From contig NC_014228.1 of NCBI RefSeq assembly GCF_000252955.1, positions 1,502,005 to 1,566,004 on the forward strand: a stretch of DNA of 64,000 nucleotides, written 5' to 3'. Source of the DNA: Xenorhabdus nematophila ATCC 19061 (GTDB lineage Bacteria; Pseudomonadota; Gammaproteobacteria; Enterobacterales; Enterobacteriaceae). Below the pieces are notes generated by a model. That model searched no databases and was not told where the DNA came from. It saw only the letters and a program-made list of their open reading frames with translations. Of the stretch, positions 60,056 to 64,000 are shown one piece after another; positions within the stretch are counted from its first letter, which is position 1; each line of letters opens with the position of its first letter. A program made the translations under genes and the position numbers.

Positions 60056-60752
60056 TAAGCCAAGCAAAGGAAACTGGCAGCCCTGGCAGCCGGGAGAATT
60101 GACTCAGTGGGAATCTTTGCAGGCAAAACTGGAGCCGATGAATGAGGCACAAGAGCCGAGTGAACAAGAAATTCTACTGAAACAGGCAAAAATGCTTGAT
60201 GCACTGAAAGAACAGGCACGTCAGGCCGGCCATGCGCAAGGCCTTGCAGAAGGCCATGTACAAGGCTATGAACAAGGATTCCAGGAAGGCCATCAGGCCG
60301 GACTGGAGCAGGGTTTGCAGGAAACCAGACAACAACAGCAAGTTGTTATCGATCAATGGAAAGCATTACTGACGGACTTCAGCCATTCATTAGATGGCCT
60401 GGATACCGTTATCGCTTCACGTCTGATGCAGCTTTCGCTCACAGCAGCTCAGCATATTTTAGGGCAGCCCGCAGTTTGTGACGGCACCGCCCTGTTGAAT
60501 CAAATCCGTGAGTTTATCCAGCAAGAGCCGATGTTCAGCGGTAAACCACTATTGCGTGTCCATCCACAAAACATTCCTCTGGTCGAGCAACAACTGGGCG
60601 ATGTTCTGGCTTTGCATGGCTGGCGCTTGGTTGCAGATAACAAACTGCATCCGGGCGGCTGTAAAATCAGTGCTGATGAAGGGGATCTGGATGCCAGTTT
60701 AGCAACACGCTGGCACGAAATGTGCCGTCTGGTTACCTCGGGAGAATTGTGA
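60048..60752 (+). CDS. fliH: FliH, regulator of the export ATPase
   Basis: 234 residues (E. coli 228). It begins [18 protein letters not shown], the FliN-binding Trp-containing N terminus, followed by Gly-spaced heptads ([25 protein letters not shown]) forming the GxxxG-type helix, and a C-terminal FliI-binding domain ([28 protein letters not shown]). ATG 60048 lies inside the end of fliG. It stabilises and delivers FliI at the export gate. Confidence 0.93.
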   Translation: MSDKPSKGNWQPWQPGELTQWESLQAKLEPMNEAQEPSEQEILLKQAKMLDALKEQARQAGHAQGLAEGHVQGYEQGFQEGHQAGLEQGLQETRQQQQVVIDQWKALLTDFSHSLDGLDTVIASRLMQLSLTAAQHILGQPAVCDGTALLNQIREFIQQEPMFSGKPLLRVHPQNIPLVEQQLGDVLALHGWRLVADNKLHPGGCKISADEGDLDASLATRWHEMCRLVTSGEL

Positions 60753-62128
60753 TGACGGCAAGACTCGGGCGCTGGCTGGCTGCATTGGATGTACTGGAAA
60801 AACGTCTGGAAAAACGTCTGGAAAAAACACCTAAAGTGCGCCGCTATGGGCGCCTCACCCGTGCGACAGGCTTGATTCTGGAAGCCACTGGCTTACACAT
60901 GCCCCTTGGCGCAACCTGTCTGATTGAGCGCCAGAATGGTAAAATAATTGAAGAAGTTGAAAGTGAAGTTGTCGGCTTCAATGGCGAAAAACTCTTGTTA
61001 ATGCCAATGGAAGAACTGGAAGGCATTGTGCCGGGTGCCCGCGTTTATGCCCGTTCTTATGGCGAAGAGGCGGGCAGCGGGCGCCGCCTGCCCCTGGGGC
61101 CTGAATTACTCGGCAGAGTTCTGGATGGTGCGGGACGCCCCCTTGATGGTTTGCCTGCCCCGGACACAAGTTATCGTGCCCCCCTGACAACAACCCCGTT
61201 TAACCCTCTGCAACGCACTCCAATCAGCGATGTGCTCGATGTTGGTGTTCGTGCTATCAATTCCTTGTTGACCGTTGGACGCGGGCAGCGCATGGGATTG
61301 TTTGCAGGCTCGGGGGTGGGTAAAAGTGTATTGCTCGGCATGATGGCTCGCTATACCCAGGCTGATGTGATCGTCGTAGGACTGATTGGTGAACGTGGCC
61401 GGGAAGTGAAAGACTTTATCGAAAATATTCTGGGTGTTGAAGGATTGTCGCGCTCAGTGGTTGTCGCAGCACCTGCTGATGTTTCACCATTGCTACGAAT
61501 GCAAGGGGCCTCTTACGCGACCCGCATTGCCGAAGATTTTCGCGATCGCGGTAAACATGTATTGTTAATTATGGATTCCCTGACTCGCTACAGCATGGCC
61601 CAACGCGAAATTGCACTGGCTATCGGCGAACCCCCCGCCACTAAAGGTTATCCCCCTTCCGTCTTTGCCAAATTACCCGCTCTGGTAGAAAGAGCCGGTA
61701 ACGGCGTCAGTGACGGCGGTTCAATTACGGCATTTTATACCGTACTAACAGAAGGTGATGACCAGCAAGACCCGATTGCCGATGCTGCCCGGGCCATCCT
61801 GGATGGTCATATTGTGCTATCGCGCTCACTGGCAGAATCAGGCCACTATCCGGCCATTGATATTGCAGCCTCCATCAGCCGTGCCATGACCGCATTAATC
61901 GACAATACCCATTATCGCCGGATACAGTTCTTTAAACAGTTACTTTCCAGTTATCAGCGTAACCGGGATTTAATCAACGTCGGCGCTTATGCAGCAGGAA
62001 GTGATCCTTTATTGGATAAAGCCATTGAACTTTACCCGTACATGGCTCAGTTTCTGCAACAAGGCATTGATGAGCGCAGTGAATATGACATGGCCTGTAC
62101 CCAGCTTCAGCAATTAATACCGACATAA
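60752..62128 (+). CDS. fliI: FliI, flagellar export ATPase
   Basis: 458 residues (E. coli 457). A T3SS/F1-type ATPase with Walker [16 protein letters not shown], the [14 protein letters not shown] segment, Walker B in [12 protein letters not shown] and the [16 protein letters not shown] loop. It powers unfolding and release of export cargo. Start ATG 60752 overlaps the fliH stop (TGATG). Near the N terminus LEKR is repeated in tandem by a 12-bp direct repeat (60794-60817). Confidence 0.96.
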   Translation: MTARLGRWLAALDVLEKRLEKRLEKTPKVRRYGRLTRATGLILEATGLHMPLGATCLIERQNGKIIEEVESEVVGFNGEKLLLMPMEELEGIVPGARVYARSYGEEAGSGRRLPLGPELLGRVLDGAGRPLDGLPAPDTSYRAPLTTTPFNPLQRTPISDVLDVGVRAINSLLTVGRGQRMGLFAGSGVGKSVLLGMMARYTQADVIVVGLIGERGREVKDFIENILGVEGLSRSVVVAAPADVSPLLRMQGASYATRIAEDFRDRGKHVLLIMDSLTRYSMAQREIALAIGEPPATKGYPPSVFAKLPALVERAGNGVSDGGSITAFYTVLTEGDDQQDPIADAARAILDGHIVLSRSLAESGHYPAIDIAASISRAMTALIDNTHYRRIQFFKQLLSSYQRNRDLINVGAYAAGSDPLLDKAIELYPYMAQFLQQGIDERSEYDMACTQLQQLIPT

Positions 62129-62162
62129 CATCTTGCTCATTGAAATTTTGCCGAGGAAATAC

Positions 62163-62609
62163 ATGCAACAACACTCCCCTCTCGTGACTTTGCGTGAACT
62201 CGCCCAAAATGCGGCAGAAAAAGCGGCATCCCGGCTTGCACAAATTCAGCAAAGTCATCAGCAAATGGAGCAACAACTCACGGCGTTGATGAATTATCAG
62301 GATGAATATCGTACCCGTTTGAATAACACTCTCAGCAGCGGTATGTCCTGCTCGACCTGGCAAAATTATCAGCAGTTTATGAAAACGCTGGAAATGGCCA
62401 TTGAACAGCACAAATTACAGCTCAATCAATGGAAAAAACGACTTGAGCAAGCCCTGTCACAATGGCAGGAAAAACAACAGCGCCTGAACGCCTTCGACAC
62501 ACTACAGCAGCGGGCAGAGCATAATCTGAAGTTACACCAAAATCGCATGGAGCAAAAACAAATGGATGAGTACGCACAACGTGGTGCACAACGGAGAATG
62601 AAACAATGA
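62163..62609 (+). CDS. fliJ: FliJ, flagellar export chaperone/stalk
   Basis: 148 residues (E. coli 147), almost wholly coiled coil and Gln-rich (QQSHQQMEQQLTAL, QWKKRLEQALSQWQEKQQRLNAFDTLQQRAE). FliJ sits in the centre of the FliI ring and links to FlhA. The ATG at 62163 (MQQHSPLVTL) has GAGG 7 nt upstream; the frame is open from 62133 without support. Overlaps fliK by 4 nt (ATGA). Confidence 0.93.
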   Translation: MQQHSPLVTLRELAQNAAEKAASRLAQIQQSHQQMEQQLTALMNYQDEYRTRLNNTLSSGMSCSTWQNYQQFMKTLEMAIEQHKLQLNQWKKRLEQALSQWQEKQQRLNAFDTLQQRAEHNLKLHQNRMEQKQMDEYAQRGAQRRMKQ

Positions 62610-63973
62610 ATCTCACTCTTTTGCCGACTGATTTGAAACTCACGGCTAAAAATCCGGAAAAAAATCAGCCGACGTTGAATGATCCCATAAACAACAGCCA
62701 TTCTTCTCAATTTGGGCAACTTCTCAATGCAGAAACAGCCGCTATGCAGAAGCCCATAGTTCAGGCGGGTAAACATGATCTGAAAGTGGGAAAACCTGCT
62801 GCTGATACAATAGCCGAAAGTGAATGGTCGCAGTCACAGAGCGTGTCAGACAACGCTGTCGAGGATAAATTGCAGACAGGCGTGACTCTGCAAGGGAACA
62901 AAGCGGAATTTACGCTATTGAAGGATGACGATCTGTTGTCAGCCGATGCGTTAAGTGCGGTAATTCCTGTCCAAATTGCCGGATTGGTTAATCCGCCAAC
63001 TAACTCGGTAACGCTGACTGAGAACACAGACGGATTGGCAGAAAATGATTTACCAGAGGGTGAAAACACTCTCACTCATATCCTGCCGGGCAAAAATGCC
63101 AAAGATACCGAACTGGCTAACGCAGATCTGGATGAAGACATGCCACTTTCTGCGACACAGGATGCGACCCTGAATCCTAAATCAGAAGACGCTGCCAATA
63201 TCCGCCCTGTGCTGACCCCCATCGCCGGACAAGTAAAACTTGCTACCAGCAATAAAGCAGAGTACAGCCTGTCTTTCCAAAATAGTGCCCTCTCCAGAAA
63301 TACCGCCTCAAGTAACAACAAAGAGGTCAATCTATTCCAGACCGCCATTCAGAGTGCCCCTGCCCTGACTGCCGCCACCATTGAAACAACCCCGGTGGAT
63401 TCTCCGGTAGCATTGACGACATCTCCCCTGCTTTCAGCCGGACAACATGTCACCGGACAGCAACCTGCGGGCCACTTTCAGCTTAATGGAACAACCTTAC
63501 CAATATTAAATGCACATCTTGGCAGTGAAGAATGGCAGCAACAACTTAATCAGCATGTGCTGTTTTTTAACCGGAATGGACTGCAACAAGCAGAACTTCG
63601 CTTACATCCCCAAGAATTGGGCGCACTGCATATCCGCATGAGTGTTGAAGATAACCAAGCGCAATTACATTTTATGTCCGCTCACCAAAATGTTCGCGCG
63701 GCTCTGGAAGCCGCATTACCGGGGCTTCGCCATGCACTGGCTGACAACGGCATTCAACTGGCACAAAGCAGCATCAATAGCGATGCTCAAGGAAATTGGC
63801 AACAAGAGCACCACACTCATCATCATGCCAATGACCACTCTAACTCCCGTGCAAATGTTCAAGGCCATAATTTGAACCCGGCAACAGGGGTAACGGCTTC
63901 CCATACATCAGTCATCCATCTGACACCTCAGCAACTGGCCTCGACGCGGGGAGGTATTGATACATTTGCCTGA
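62606..63973 (+). CDS. fliK: FliK, hook-length control protein
   Basis: 455 residues (E. coli 375). The N-terminal two-thirds are low in complexity, acidic and Thr/Asn/Ala-rich, acting as the molecular ruler and variable in length between species. The C-terminal specificity-switch domain is conserved: EEWQQQLNQHVLFFNRNGLQQAELRLHPQELGALHIRMSVEDNQAQLHFMSAHQNVRAALE. A His-rich patch (HHTHHHANDH) lies near the C terminus. Last gene of fliFGHIJK in this window; the gene ends 27 bp before the window edge. Confidence 0.92.
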   Translation: MNLTLLPTDLKLTAKNPEKNQPTLNDPINNSHSSQFGQLLNAETAAMQKPIVQAGKHDLKVGKPAADTIAESEWSQSQSVSDNAVEDKLQTGVTLQGNKAEFTLLKDDDLLSADALSAVIPVQIAGLVNPPTNSVTLTENTDGLAENDLPEGENTLTHILPGKNAKDTELANADLDEDMPLSATQDATLNPKSEDAANIRPVLTPIAGQVKLATSNKAEYSLSFQNSALSRNTASSNNKEVNLFQTAIQSAPALTAATIETTPVDSPVALTTSPLLSAGQHVTGQQPAGHFQLNGTTLPILNAHLGSEEWQQQLNQHVLFFNRNGLQQAELRLHPQELGALHIRMSVEDNQAQLHFMSAHQNVRAALEAALPGLRHALADNGIQLAQSSINSDAQGNWQQEHHTHHHANDHSNSRANVQGHNLNPATGVTASHTSVIHLTPQQLASTRGGIDTFA

Positions 63974-64000
63974 TTATCCACCGAGTTATCCGCTCAATTG

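Noticed and set aside
59099..60067. 322-codon open frame on the minus strand
   Set aside because: It lies entirely antisense to fliG, which is well conserved. The translated product is rich in His, Gln and Cys as expected from reverse reading of a biased gene.
1..64000. CRISPR arrays
   Set aside because: No series of regularly spaced 25-40-bp repeats was seen on reading; all repeats found are IS copies, tRNAs or short palindromes.

Overview
The window looks like a chromosomal segment of a gamma-proteobacterium of the order Enterobacterales. The AT-rich intergenic DNA, the flagellar and chemotaxis gene order and the heavy load of decayed insertion sequences suggest Xenorhabdus or a close relative such as Photorhabdus. 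That placement is inferred from gene content and protein similarity recalled from memory; no search was run.

Layout. (1) 1-4.2 kb: IS630 remnant, yccS remnant, an alanine/sodium symporter gene and a lone serine recombinase. (2) 4.6-16.9 kb, minus strand: the motility master block flhDC-motAB-cheAW-two chemoreceptors-cheRBYZ. A CRP-like box lies 325 bp upstream of flhD and a perfect sigma-28 promoter precedes the receptors. (3) 16.9-20.1 kb: a gene-free AT-rich stretch, then a strongly decayed Mg2+-transporting P-type ATPase gene. (4) 20.4-40 kb: pyrC and tRNA-Asn, then a 12.3-kb block (lldPD, DUF1543, phzF', a secreted protein, lpxL, trhO, a broken LuxR-type regulator, bssS, a cold-shock gene, ylaC, three tRNA-Asn). 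The block is bounded by two inverted copies of an IS110/IS1111 pair. One IS630 gene is split between the two outer or inner edges of these copies so that inverting the block would rejoin its halves. (5) 40-43.9 kb: IS630 and IS66 debris, a small phage-like gene, and a compact type I toxin-antitoxin locus resembling dinQ/agrB or tisB/istR. (6) 43.9-49.9 kb: divergent putP and putA with PutA operator repeats between them. (7) 50-64 kb: fliZ-fliA, fliC, fliD-fliS-fliT, a cyclase-family gene, fliE, and fliFGHIJK.

How it works together. FlhDC switches on the flagellar class II genes (fliFGHIJK, fliE, fliAZ). FliA (sigma-28) then reads class III promoters, three of which are visible here (fliC, fliD and the chemoreceptor). 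MotAB and the Che proteins complete the motor and its steering. putA/putP and lldP/lldD supply proline and lactate catabolism.

The most notable item is the toxin-antitoxin locus at 43.08-43.62 kb. A 30-residue hydrophobic peptide closely resembles E. coli DinQ as I remember it. Its long leader carries 33 nt perfectly complementary to the predicted 5' end of a small RNA with its own promoter and terminator, encoded in tandem upstream.
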